Of a stretch of DNA of 64,000 nt, positions 54,591-64,000 are shown one piece after another. A program made the position numbers and the translations under genes. The notes beneath the pieces are model-generated. The model was not told the origin of the DNA. It did not search any database and was given only the letters and a program-made list of their open reading frames with translations. Numbering within the stretch: the first letter of the stretch is position 1; the number at the start of each line of letters is the position of its first letter. This DNA is from Notospermus geniculatus. Lineage: Eukaryota > Nemertea > Pilidiophora > Heteronemertea > Lineidae. The stretch spans positions 88,623 to 152,622 of the forward strand of contig NMRB01001716.1 of NCBI GenBank assembly GCA_002633025.1, given 5' to 3'.

Positions 54591-56077
54591 CCAGGGGCGT
54601 AGCTAGCTTTTTAGCTCACCTCTGTGAGGTGAGCTTCTCCCATGGTGTGTCGTCCGTCGTCGTCCGTCGTCGTTAACAGGGGTGGCACGTTTCTAAACCG
54701 CTTGGGTTACAAACTTGAAATTTGGTGCACAGGTACCCTATGGTAAAAACTATCTCTGGACCAAAACTTAGCGCCGCTGCTTGTACACTCTGGCCTGTAG
54801 GGGGCGCTTTGTGAAAACCTTCTTTCGGCCGTATCTCCTGAACGCTGTTAGCTAGAACCACAAAACTTTTATGGTGGGTTCCTCTGATGAGACTACATCA
54901 CATAAATCCCGGGTTTTTGATTTGACCTACTTTTCAAGGTCACAGAGGTCAAAGATCAAAATTCACTGTTTGGTGGCACATTTCATGGCTATTTGACATA
55001 GAGTGTTGTGATTTGGTGTGAAGATATATCTAGGCACCCTGCGCAAGTGCACCAAATTTCAACCCGATCGGACTTCAAATATGGCCGCCAGGAAGCCATC
55101 TTGAAAAATGGACTTTGACCCACATTTTATAAATAGGAGTAGGTAGGATGTTTTAACCTTGTCAAAATATGTCTCTAGGTACCATATAAATGTATAGTAA
55201 ATTTCAGTCAGATTCGACGTCAAATATGGCCGCCAGGGAGCCATCTTGAAAAATGGACTTCGACCAACACCTCATAAATAGTGGTAGCTAGAATGCTTCA
55301 ACCGTGCCTAAGTATGTGTCTTGGTACCGTCTACTTATATGCCAAATTTCGGTTTGATTGGACTTTAACATGGCTGCCAGGTAGCCATCTTGAAAAATTG
55401 ACTTTGGCCATATCTCATCAGTAGTAAATGTTACGATGTTTCAATGTTGTCTAAATATCTATGCAAGTATCCTGTACATTCGTGCTAAAATTTCAGTCCC
55501 AAGGAACGTCACATGTGGCCACCACCAGGTGGCCATCTTGAAAAATAGAATTTTTGACATCTGTGACCCAGACAGGAAAGCAGTTTGTTCACAAATACCA
55601 CTTTTTTGTATTCATTGTATTCAGAAATTGTACTCCTTCTGGGTGCCATCACCTGAGTTTATGTCATTGACTGATAATACTGATCAGATCATAAAAATAC
55701 TTCTTCCGAATTGGTGTGTTCAGCTTGATCTTATCTGTAGGCCTACTGATCCTTCAACATTCACCATGAAAGTCACAGTTTCACACTTAACCACGGAGAC
55801 TTATCACAGAGGTGAGCACAATGGCCCTGGCCATTTCATATGGATTAGGGGGGCAAAATTGGTCAAGTCTGAAGGGTGAAGCTGGAGGGGGGTCTGGGGC
55901 CCTCCCCCAGAAAAAAACTGAAAATCTACACCCTCTCAGATGCATTTTCCCCACATCTGACACTACAATAACTTGGATCGAAGAGGGGAAATGACATTTT
56001 AGAGCTAAAATTTGTTTTGTCACTTTTTGCTCTGGGGGGCATTAGCCCCCTGCCCCTCCCCGCTAGCTACGCCCCAG
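54591..56077. mobile_element. composite repeat with hAT-like ends (AGGGGCGTAGCTAGC)
   Basis: AGGGGCGTAGCTAGC at the left pairs with GCTAGCTACGCCCC at the right. Inside is a repeat opening TTTTAGCTCACCTCTGTGAG, with a CGTCGTCCGTCG run and four units of about 145 bp each containing ATGGCCGCCAGG and AGCCATCTTGAAAAATGGAC (55080, 55226, 55374 and 55514). A 147-codon open frame (55436-55879) crosses it. I do not regard it as a gene. The ends resemble hAT termini, but I could not confirm an 8-bp target duplication. Confidence 0.55.
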
Positions 56078-56261
56078 TATTGTTATACTGGGTATTATGG
56101 TTATGAGTAGTGGGCCTGAGCAAGCTGTCAATATGAGTCCTTATCATTCTCATTTGCAACCACGACATGTTCCGATTGGCAATATCATTAGTCAGATTGT
56201 TGAAAAATTGCAAATTGGGTTTGGAAAAATGATATTGTTTTTGAAGGGATTCTGATGTTCC

Positions 56262-56394
56262 ATAAGGCTTCCTTTACCTAGAAGTATACGGTATACGAAA
56301 ACGCCGGTTAACAATGGCTTCACGATCATGAATCCTCGGGAAGCCTTTGTTAACCGACGTTTTCATATACCATACTTCTATAAAGGAAGCCTTA
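56262..56394. mobile_element. hairpin element AAGGCTTCCTTTACCTAGAAG
   Basis: TAAGGCTTCCTTTA, AGAAGTATACGGTATACGAA and CGCCGGTTAACAATGGCTTC are mirrored by GAAGCCTTTGTTAACCGACG, ATACCATACTTCT and TAAAGGAAGCCTTA. It resembles in layout the hairpin at 35477-35613 (mirrored TTGTTA/ACCATGA core). Confidence 0.78.
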
Positions 56395-57250
56395 ATGCCT
56401 ATTTTCTGCGTGTTGGTGGTTGGGTTCAGCAAAATGATTTTCCAAATTCATGGTTGAAATCTGTCATAATTTCTTCACAGGTGGTATATCCCATTAATCA
56501 TTCATGGTACACCTTGCTAGATGGTGAAATGCTTGTTGGTATATTATTATCATTCTTTGATTAAGCCATTCTAAATTGTGAATATAAAATATATAGAAAT
56601 GTATCAGTTGCTATGTAGAGAAAATGGAATGTTATATCATACCCTGTAATATATAAAAATTCTAGATTTTTCCTATTAAAGACTAAATTATACATATATT
56701 ATGAGTGTACAAGGTAGCCTGTGAACTAAAGAGTCTTTTTCTATAGGAAGATGTATATTATTATACTCTCTGAAGGTGTATACATGAACGTGTCTATATT
56801 GGTCATTCGGCTTGTGTTTGCAGTGTATATGGTGTAGTGTTTAATTTTCAACTGTGGGATGTGGAACCGATTGGAGAATTTCTGGATAATTTATGAAGTG
56901 AAACAGGAAGTTTGCTGCTGTGTTCCTGAGATTTAAATCATCTGTTATGGTCTCGATTGGACCGAAATTTTTCCCTGTGGCAAAAAAGGGGCCCAAAAAG
57001 GGGTTGCCATGCCTAAATTTTGCCTAAGTACATGGAGCTAGATGTAGCCGATATGTGCGGGAAAGGAAGCGTCATTATTTGATAAGGAAAAAAATCACAT
57101 AAATCACATAAAAAATCACATTCGAAAAAACTACTGAAAAAAACTCGACATCTAATATGTAAAGAAATTTCTTCATTTTGGCCAAGAACTTTACCATGTC
57201 CAGAAATGATCCATCATCTCCACAATCTCTTCAAGATCATCTTGACATAT
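56395..57250. other. no gene recognised
   Basis: AT-rich non-coding sequence with no recognisable element. Confidence 0.25.
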
Positions 57251-57460
57251 CAAGGCCTACGGTCACTCCGCCCTTCGAACTACGCTCCCTTCACCCTTGA
57301 CATTTTCCCTCCTGAATTCCACTCGCAGCAGACTGTGCCGCTTATCACACAATGCGAGTGGAAATGTGGGTAGTTTCAGGCAAGGGTGAATTGAGCGAGA
57401 TCGAGAGTACGAGTGATAGGAACCCTTGTCAGGGCAAGATGCTTCAAGATATGTTTGGCC
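57251..57460. mobile_element. diverged foldback around CACTCGCAGCAGACTG
   Basis: Partial mirrored segments (TTCACCCTTGAC with GGCAAGGGTGAA; TTCCACTCGCA with TGCGAGTGGAA; TCTTGACATATC with GATATGTTTGG). Old and incomplete. Confidence 0.35.
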
Positions 57461-58012
57461 ATGTCTTCAGGAATTATTAGACACTAACTGATACAGTTAG
57501 ACACTAACTGATACAGCGTGACAGTATAGGATAAATTGGTGATTCGATGGACAAACAACATGGAAAATATTTGATCTATGTTGAATGCAAATCGTAGAAA
57601 TACAGATAGAGATAGTGGGGTAGACCGCAGCGTGACATTCTGCAACAAAACATTGTACTAACATGGAGATGCCTGTAACGGCTGCGCCGATAACATATTG
57701 GGAAATGGTCAACCTGGCAAGCTAGCATGATAGGTAGGCCTATGCCTTGGATTGAGCCCCACATCACCCATGAGAGTGCTGTATGGAACCGCTGCCGCTG
57801 CACTGCTGTGTTGACAGGGAATGGTGCCATCCAGGTGTCGATCCAGGATTTGGGAAAAGAGGGGGCGCCCTGTGCTAGGAACATTGAAACCTGTGCCAAA
57901 TTCCAGAATTTTACGGTCGATTTTACAGATTTGTTGGCCAAAAGGGGAGGCGCGCGCCTGGTGTGCCCCCTCTGGATCTGCGTCTGCCATCAGTAGGCAG
58001 CTGAGAACAGTC
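57461..58012. other. no gene recognised
   Basis: 57840-57990 (GGATTTGGGAAAAGAGGGGG onward) is similar to the stretch at 24650-24790 and 37285-37425 (GGAAAGAGGGGGCACAGCCA...TGGGCCGGGTGTACCCCCC), so it is a dispersed repeat. Overlapping open frames on both strands arise from it. Confidence 0.45.
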
Positions 58013-58189
58013 TAAAGCCTTGTTCACACTGCAGGCGTGGTTCAGATCACACCGCATCGCACAAAGGATTGAAGCCTTCTTACCGCATCACGTCGCACCG
58101 CAAGTGTGAACAGCTATAGGCTTCAGTGGTAACAATCAGTCGCAAAAAATTTCGCATTGCACTGCGCCTGCAGTGTGAACAAGGCTTTA
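58013..58189. mobile_element. TA-flanked hairpin MITE TAAAGCCTTGTTCACACTGC
   Basis: AAAGCCTTGTTCACACTGCA and TGCAGTGTGAACAAGGCTTT are exact mirrors. The interior contains GCATCGCACAAAGGATTGAA and alternating TCGCA/TGCGA motifs. Confidence 0.85.
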
Positions 58190-58584
58190 CATGTAGCCTA
58201 CCTTGGCCGTTGGCCTAGTTCAATCCAACTAATAGGCCTAGTTTCTGGAGTACCCACATCTCGCATGTGTATTTGATACGTTCGGCATTCAGCGTATATC
58301 GAACCGATGCAAATGTAAAAATCAAACTAAAGTGGTGTAAGATCATTAAAAATGTTGTGCGTGTTTGGGCTAGAATTCATGTTTGGTTTTTCTCCGTTCT
58401 GTGCTACATGCCGGGATCTTTGCAAAAAATGTTTCAGAAACTTTTCAATCGAATGTCACCAGGAATGGGCGGTGCCACGGCTTTGGCTGATATATAATAT
58501 GTTCATCTGTGAAATGCAGATGACACAGTATAAATTAATCAAAGTCATCTCTGATATTTGCAGATGGGAATGCAGATCATGTCT
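58190..58584. other. no gene recognised
   Basis: Open frames at 58267-58497 and 58352-58702 overlap each other in different frames and have no recognisable domain. Confidence 0.25.
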
Positions 58585-58720
58585 TAGGCTAAGAATCCAT
58601 TCACGCGATTTTCGTGCCGTGCGATGTCGCATCCTTTGTCCACAACCAACGCGGCGGAAACAAACAGTGCTTTCGAGCGTCTGTCGCTCGAAAATCGCGT
58701 GAATGGACAGCCAGCCTTAG
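58585..58720. mobile_element. TTAGGCTAAGAATCCATTCACG foldback element
   Basis: Third copy of the family at 21940 and 34909, with ATTCACGCGATTTTCG mirrored by CGAAAATCGCGTGAAT. Confidence 0.78.
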
Positions 58721-58794
58721 GGTGCCAAGATACTTAGTACAGAAGGCATGGCTGTGTAAAATGTGGCACAGGTATTGATGCTGAACTCTATAAG

Positions 58795-59620
58795 AGAGAA
58801 AGAAATAAAAGTGGAAAATAAGAAGTGGGAAATTTTGGAATTTTGTGCGAATTTTTAAATTTCTCAAATTTTTTCCCCATCTTATTATAATGGACGGTAG
58901 CCATGTTGGATATTTTTATCAACCTGAGTTGAGCTGTTACCTGCTATACCTTGCCATGTAATGACTGTAGGCCTACACAGTTCGGGTGGAACGGACTTGC
59001 TGCCCTATCTCCTCCTTAGTTAGGACTTGAATCCTATGAAGAGCGGCCTATGTGTACAGTACAATAGGAGGGGCGTGTTATTACGGTATTTTGGTTTTAA
59101 AAGAAGTGCTCATTTTCATGAAAAAAGACAAATTCAGTAGTGTGGTGACCTGTGCTGCCATCTTCACTGATGCCAGTGACCTACCAATGGCAGGTAAACA
59201 GATACACAGCAGGACTCATGTGAACCTATACCATGAATCTGGGTCATCTTGGCATTATGAGGCTGATTGAAGAAGCGTAGAAAGGCAACACTGCTCCTCA
59301 TCAGTAAACGATGAACAAATGGATTCCTAGCCATGAAGCTACCCCTCTCCAAACACACTCATCAAAATCAATAGGCCTAAAGCAACAGACCCTCTACCAC
59401 AGGGTATTCAAGGACAAACACACTCTCTCAAAATGTGTTCGCCACAGGTCAATATGCTATTTTGAGAAATATCGCTCGAAAAATCAGACAAAATGTCATG
59501 TGATTTTAAGAAAATTTCTCAAAATGGGTAAAATTTTCTCCCAATTTGAGAAATTGAAAACTTCGCGAAATTCCAAAATTTCCCACTTCTTATTTTCCAC
59601 TTTTATTTCTTACTCCCTAC
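58795..59620. mobile_element. AT-rich foldback element split by ~570 bp
   Basis: The left half at 58797-58880 (GAAATAAAAGTGGAAAATAA onward) and the right half at 59455-59618 (ending TTATTTTCCACTTTTATTTC) belong to the family at 8298-8561, where they are contiguous. The intervening 58881-59454 looks unrelated, consistent with a later insertion, though I found no ends for it. Confidence 0.6.
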
Positions 59621-60053
59621 TACGTAACTGACGGGTTCCAAGCGGATGTTTAACTTTGTCTCAGCTCGCTATCTGCATTGATGAAAATATCTGCATGCAT
59701 CTGCCGATAACAACATTTTTTGGGCCCGGAAAACTGAAGGCAGATTTTCAACATCAGGTTTCCTGGATTAAAGAATTTTCTGAACTGTTACTCAGATCAG
59801 TCCTACATGTCCTGATTTCATGGTTGAGATGGCATGCAGCTCAGGCGGAAAACATTTAATTGGATTAGAAATGTAATCTGTTTTTCCTTGAATCTTATTT
59901 TTACTTTAAGTACAAATGTAAACGAGAAGTTGCGTTCTAATATTATATTATCATGTTCATGCGATGAATGGTTTTTACGACTGAATAAAATTTTTAACAT
60001 CCAAAAGTTTTTTCTTAGTGATGCTGAGTATTAATCCATTCTTATTACTGTAG
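59621..60053. other. no gene recognised
   Basis: Overlapping short open frames on both strands, no motif. Confidence 0.25.
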
Positions 60054-60424
60054 TTTACAAAGTACCTGGTCACTCCAGGAAAATGCCACAAAGTCACTAA
60101 ACCATCAGGCATTGGTTGAGAGAAATTGTTCATTTCGGTCGGTAGAGGTAGGATTAGGTAGATTAGGAAATCAATGGGAATGTCACATTTCATTTCACCA
60201 AGGTCAGTTTCTTTATGACATTTTAAGAGTACACAGGGTGTGTTCAAAAAATCCTCACTTCAATGAATTGGCCCTGAAATGTGACATTCCCATTGATTTC
60301 CTAATCTACCTAATCCTACCTCTACCAACCGAAATGAACAATTTCTCTCAACCAATGCCTGATGGTTTAGTGCCTGTCATGTGACTTCGTGGCATTTTCC
60401 TGGAGTGACCAGGTACTTTGTAAA
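60054..60424. mobile_element. 371-bp foldback with ~145-bp arms
   Basis: TTTACAAAGTACCTGGTCAC, GGTAGAGGTAGGATTAGGTA and GGAAATCAATGGGAATGTCA are mirrored by TGACATTCCCATTGATTTCC, TACCTAATCCTACCTCTACC-type sequence and GTGACCAGGTACTTTGTAAA. The arms are close to perfect. Confidence 0.85.
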
Positions 60425-60855
60425 AAGTCAGGGGCATTATGTCGTGCCACGTGCGTCGGCGTCAGTGTCCGTTAACATTTGGTTTCCATCAATTAGCTTG
60501 AGACCGATCAACCTGAATTTTTTTGTGACGGTTGGTCTCTATCAGGGGAGGGTTCCTTTCGATGACCAGCTCTGCCGCCCATCCATGATGGCGGCTATGG
60601 TGGCCAGCATGAAATTGGTCTCCGTCAATTAACTTGAGAACGCTTTGTGCAGTCAACCTGAATTTTTTTGTGAGGGTTCGTCTCTATCAGGGGAAGATTC
60701 CTTTCGACGACCATCTCCGTCGCCCATACAAGATGGCGGCTATCGTGGCCATCTTGAAATCAGGTTTCTGTCAATTAACTTGAGATTGCTTTGCCCCCAA
60801 ACAACATACCAGTCGGGGGCATATGCCACGCTCTGCGTTGCTCTTGTTAATACTT
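60425..60855. repeat. two-unit repeat with TCAATTAACTTGAGA and GATGGCGGCTA motifs
   Basis: Two units, each holding TCAATTA(G/A)CTTGAGA, CAACCTGAATTTTTTTGTGA, TCTCTATCAGGGGA and (C/A)AAGATGGCGGCTAT-like sequence, are bracketed by GGGGCATTATGTCGTGCCAC and GGGGGCATATGCCACGCTC. Dispersed repeat, family unknown. Confidence 0.6.
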
Positions 60856-60967
60856 CTGAGGACAGACCAAGAAGAAAGAATATACATGTATTTATGCATA
60901 GTATTTATTTCTGCTGTGTTTACAATAAAAAATTGACAGAATGAATGGACACAACTTTCCCTACTTA

Positions 60968-61046
60968 ACAAGAATATATTCTCCCAATATATTCAGAATA
61001 TATTCTCCCAATATATTCAGAATATATTCTCCCAATATATTCTTCC
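60968..61046. repeat. 24-bp tandem repeat, 3 units
   Basis: ATATATTCTCCCAATATATT plus CAGA, three units. Confidence 0.92.
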
Positions 61047-61127
61047 TATTACATGGAATTGATTTCATTTCTGAAATGAACATTTCACGGTGCAAAGAGC
61101 ACAGTCCACAGAGTACGTTTGTACATA

Positions 61128-61467
61128 ATTGACAGTGCTGCCAGTGTAGTGGCAAGACCATCTGACAGTACTGCCACTGTAGTGGTCAGACCCTCTGACA
61201 GTGCTGCCAGTGTAGTGGTGAGACCCTCTGACAGTACTGCCACTGTAGTGGTCAGACCCTCTGACAGTGCTGCCAGTGTAGTGGTGACACCCTCTGACAG
61301 TGCTGCCAGTGTAGAGGTGAGACCCTCTGACAGTGCTGCCAGTGTAGTGGTGAGATTACTCATCAAGTTACTCTCACATTACTGAATTATTCTGAAAGCA
61401 CTGCCAGTGCCGCTGTAGTGGTGAGAGTGAGATTACTCACTAAATTACTCTGATAGTGCTGCCACTG
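61128..61467. repeat. 33-bp minisatellite, 7-8 units
   Basis: The unit CTCTGACAGTGCTGCCAGTG plus TAGTGGTGAGACC is 33 bp, or 11 codons, and free of stops on both strands. This explains the 88- and 93-codon frames here. Two alternating unit types (GCTGCCAGTG and ACTGCCACTG) suggest a 66-bp higher-order period. Confidence 0.9.
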
Positions 61468-61863
61468 GGCAATTCCACGGTCTCGGACGTGACATGTTTT
61501 CACTTATTCAGTGCTGTCTCCGCAAATTTTGGAACCACAGAAAGATGTAATACCCTGCATCATGTCAGGCTTGTGTGCTTCTATGCCCCTGGTATGAATT
61601 AAGTTTGTTGTGATTCATAATTAGTGCACTAAATGTATTTGCTAATTAGTTGCATCACGGACGTGACCTGTGTGATGTCACGCAACTAATTAGCAAACAG
61701 TGTACTAATTATGAATCACAATGAACTTAATTCATACCAGGGGCATAGAAGGACAAGAGCCTGACATGATGCAGGGTATATTACATCTTTCTGTGGTTTC
61801 AAAATTTGCGGAGACAGCACTGAATAAGTGAAAACATGTCACGTCCGAGACCGTGGAATTGCC
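61468..61863. mobile_element. 396-bp near-perfect hairpin with 6-bp duplication, inserted in the minisatellite
   Basis: GGCAATTCCACGGTCTCGGA opens the element and TCCGAGACCGTGGAATTGCC closes it. Arms of about 185 bp are almost fully complementary, with a short loop near 61660-61680. CCACTG stands at 61462-61467 and 61864-61869, a 6-bp target duplication within a minisatellite unit. No coding capacity. The superfamily is not assigned. Confidence 0.85.
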
Positions 61864-61980
61864 CCACTGTAGTGATGACTGAGACTACTCAAGAGAATTT
61901 TTCGGCACTCGACAGTCAATTCATACACCTGTAGTTGAGGTCTGGGAACAGCCTCCCTACATCTCTTTGCGACTAAAACC

Positions 61981-62231
61981 TGGCGTCCACTACGGCGCGG
62001 ACAAGACGCGGAATGCAAATTTAGTAAATCCGCATTCATTCAGCAACCTCTCCGCATATTCTTGAAAGATTCCGTTCACTGTCTTTATCATTCCTAAACA
62101 TTTCCCGACGTTTCTGCACTTTCGGGAGAGGGCAAAATGCCCAATAGTCATTGACGCGGAAAGAATTCCGAAATGACATAAATTGCTTCCGCAACCCTTC
62201 CTAATGTTGTCGGCGCTCTAGTGGACGCCAC
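61981..62231. mobile_element. ~250-bp foldback TGGCGTCCACTA
   Basis: TGGCGTCCACTACGGCGC and GCGCTCTAGTGGACGCCA bracket the element. Inner AAATCCGCATTCATT-like segments are only loosely mirrored. Confidence 0.65.
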
Positions 62232-62578
62232 CCATATGTACAACCTGTACATGTATTATTGAGTATTTTGAATCACGAACAATATTGTCTGTACACTGGT
62301 CACAAAGCCTCCATCACCATACTATTTGAGAATCTATAGTGTTGGGAGAAATCAACACCTAACTTATGGTAGCCCGCAAATCTTTATGAGGCTTTGTGAA
62401 CAAGTCACACTATTCATGGACTGATGAGAACTACATTGCTTATCTGTTCAACTGCCATGAGCAATGTTTTAGATCGACAAAATCTTGCAGTAAAATAGTA
62501 AGTCAAAATATTGGATCGTATTGTATCATTACAAAAAAATATCCAAATTTTTTCGGCAGTTGACGTAACCATGAGATA
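62232..62578. other. no gene recognised
   Basis: Unique-looking sequence with no motif. Confidence 0.25.
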
Positions 62579-62985
62579 CAGTGTGTTCGAAAACTTTACT
62601 TGTGCCTACACCGGCCTGGCACGCCAGCGTTTTATTTACTGGAAGTTCTCCAAGTCGGGCCTGTTGCGCCAGGCGCTACTAACCCTCCCCCCTGAGCCGA
62701 TTACTTCGGGAAGTATCCCAGCATGCGAAGCATGATGTCACTTCCGAATGTAGATGCACACAGCCCTCGCATACATCGATCCATACATCGGTGTGCAAAA
62801 GAAATAAAACGCCGTCGTGTTAGACATGAGTAAAGTGTCATGGCGGACAATCAGCCAATCAGAGCGCATCCGCCATGACACTTTACTCATGTCTAACACG
62901 ACAGCGTTCTTTTATTGGCCTCCAATGCGCATGTCTGAGAAAGTGCTAGTGCCTGGCCGGTGGAAGTAATCGAACACGCTAACTT
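62579..62985. mobile_element. nested foldbacks: CACCGGCCTGGCAC outer, 92-bp hairpin inner
   Basis: GTGTTCGA and CACCGGCCTGGCAC on the left are mirrored by GTGCCTGGCCGGTGG and TCGAACACGC on the right. Inside, at about 62814-62905, GTCGTGTTAGACATGAGTAA and AGTGTCATGGCGGAC are mirrored exactly by GTCCGCCATGACACT-type sequence and TTACTCATGTCTAACACGAC. Confidence 0.75.
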
Positions 62986-63207
62986 GGACGGGTCTAGAAT
63001 AATCTCAAGAAATACTCTTTAGTAGTGTCATAAATGGATGGAACTTGACAAAGAAAATTTGCAACTGTCAAAAAAGACCAGCTTCTTCAGACACAGTATA
63101 ACAGATCACCACCCTAAATTACCAGCATTCAGGGTCAGTGACATTGAAACATACATGGGTCTGTGTTTCGGGGACAGGACATACAACGTGGTGGATTTCC
63201 ACCACAT

Positions 63208-63328
63208 TAGGGAGGTTTCGCAAGCGCCCGATTAGGCCATACGACGACGTTTATCTATTGTGTGGGTATAGCCAAACAATAGATAAACGTCGTTGTATGG
63301 CCTAACCGGGCACTTGCGAACCTCCCTA
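63208..63328. mobile_element. 121-bp TA-flanked hairpin MITE
   Basis: TAGGGAGGTTTCGCAAGCGC and GCACTTGCGAACCTCCCTA form the ends. ACGACGTTTATCTATTG and CAATAGATAAACGTCGT close the stem around a 15-base loop. Confidence 0.88.
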
Positions 63329-63330
63329 AT

Positions 63331-63994
63331 ATCTGCGCTTCCACTACAACTTTAAAACCCGTTCTTAATAGTACTGGTGCCATCCGCATTTACTGGTAAA
63401 TAAGACCGGATATTTCAAGTTTCACGGCTTGCGCTTCCACAACTTGATTTAAGCTTATAATTAAGTTCGGCTATGTGGAGTAAACCGCGTATATTGTTCT
63501 GGTACTTCTGAACATGTGCAATGTCGCAAGCGATCTTAAGCCACCTGTAGCTGAACATAATACTACCCAAATAGACCCGGACTTATTTTCGTTCCACTGG
63601 AGAAAACACCGGTGTTGATTCGCCTCTAATTTGGATTCGGAGTATAGAGGAATCCCACTGACGTCATCAAGTCATGTGGCTGGCCGTCAAAATGACGCAA
63701 ACTGGCGTCAATAGGGTGCTACACGTGGATTGACGTTCCGCCTGACGCGACGAGACACGACACGAAATAACGTCATCGCGTCATCGTGACGTTCCTTCAG
63801 GAAACACGTGGTCAATTTGACGGCCAACGTGGCCTTGATGACGTCACATGGGAAACCTCTATACTCGGCTATGCTACCAAGCTAAGATGTGGACTTATTG
63901 AGAACCGGACTTATTAAACACGGACATCCTGTAACGTAAGCAGAATAAGCCTGGACAAATACGGGCTTTTTCTGTAATGGAAGCGCAGCTAATA
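63331..63994. mobile_element. ~660-bp diverged foldback with TGACGTCA sites
   Basis: ATCTGCGCTTCCA at the left pairs with TGGAAGCGCAGCTAATAT at the right edge of the window. Inner mirrored pairs include AGTATAGAGGAATCCCACTG and GATGACGTCACATGGGAAAC. TGACGTCA occurs at 63660 and 63840, with further GACGTTCC/GGAACGTC-like motifs between. The right boundary is close to the window end, so its limits are uncertain. Confidence 0.5.
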
Positions 63995-64000
63995 TCAAAA

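Noticed and set aside
55436-55879. 147-codon plus-strand frame
   Set aside because: It lies within a composite dispersed repeat and begins inside its tandem units. No domain is recognised.
61085-61385. 88- and 93-codon Ser/Thr-Ala-rich frames on both strands
   Set aside because: Products of the 33-bp (11-codon) minisatellite.

Overview
The window is animal nuclear DNA, most likely from a marine invertebrate. Exons are small and separated by introns of several kb, there are no bacterial-style operons, and the sequence is packed with foldback DNA transposons, minisatellites and tRNA-derived repeats. I cannot name the species. A marine deuterostome such as an echinoderm, hemichordate or amphioxus would fit, but that is only an impression from the repeat landscape.

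The one gene I recognise is a plasma-membrane Ca2+-ATPase (PMCA, ATP2B family), read on the + strand. Only its 3' end is present. A series of alternative exons encodes the second half of the calmodulin-binding domain and the cytosolic C-tail. E1 (9945-10289) ends in the PDZ-ligand-like tail ETTI. E2 (16851-17014) ends in ETVC. E3A (31030-31200) is cut off after 18 codons and runs into foreign sequence. E3B (42925-43098) ends in ETAL. All four carry the VV(R/N)AF core of the PMCA calmodulin-binding domain just after a 3' splice site. The catalytic body of the pump and the first half of the calmodulin-binding helix must lie before base 1.

Layout: 1-9.9 kb is intronic or intergenic DNA with foldback elements, three copies of a roughly 400-bp MITE and a large minisatellite (6.06-7.48 kb). 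E1 and E2 span 9.9-17.0 kb with three more MITE copies. A large direct duplication fills 17.8-43.0 kb: copy A (about 17809-31083) and copy B (about 31085-42977). Its junction falls inside the E3 exon, which is why E3A is broken and E3B is whole. The two copies differ by several mobile-element insertions with recognisable empty sites in the partner. These include a TTAA-flanked piggyBac-like element, a TA-flanked pogo-like element, a CAG-flanked Harbinger-like element, and a retroelement-like fragment with a 14-16 bp target duplication. The copies could be a true tandem duplication or two haplotypes assembled end to end. 43.1-64 kb holds no gene I can support, only more MITE copies, a hAT-like-ended composite repeat, long hairpins and small minisatellites.

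Fifteen copies of the roughly 400-bp TA-flanked MITE (TIR TAGAGAGGTTGCGCAGC) are present. Most of the longer open frames in the window come from this MITE or from minisatellites whose unit length is a multiple of three.
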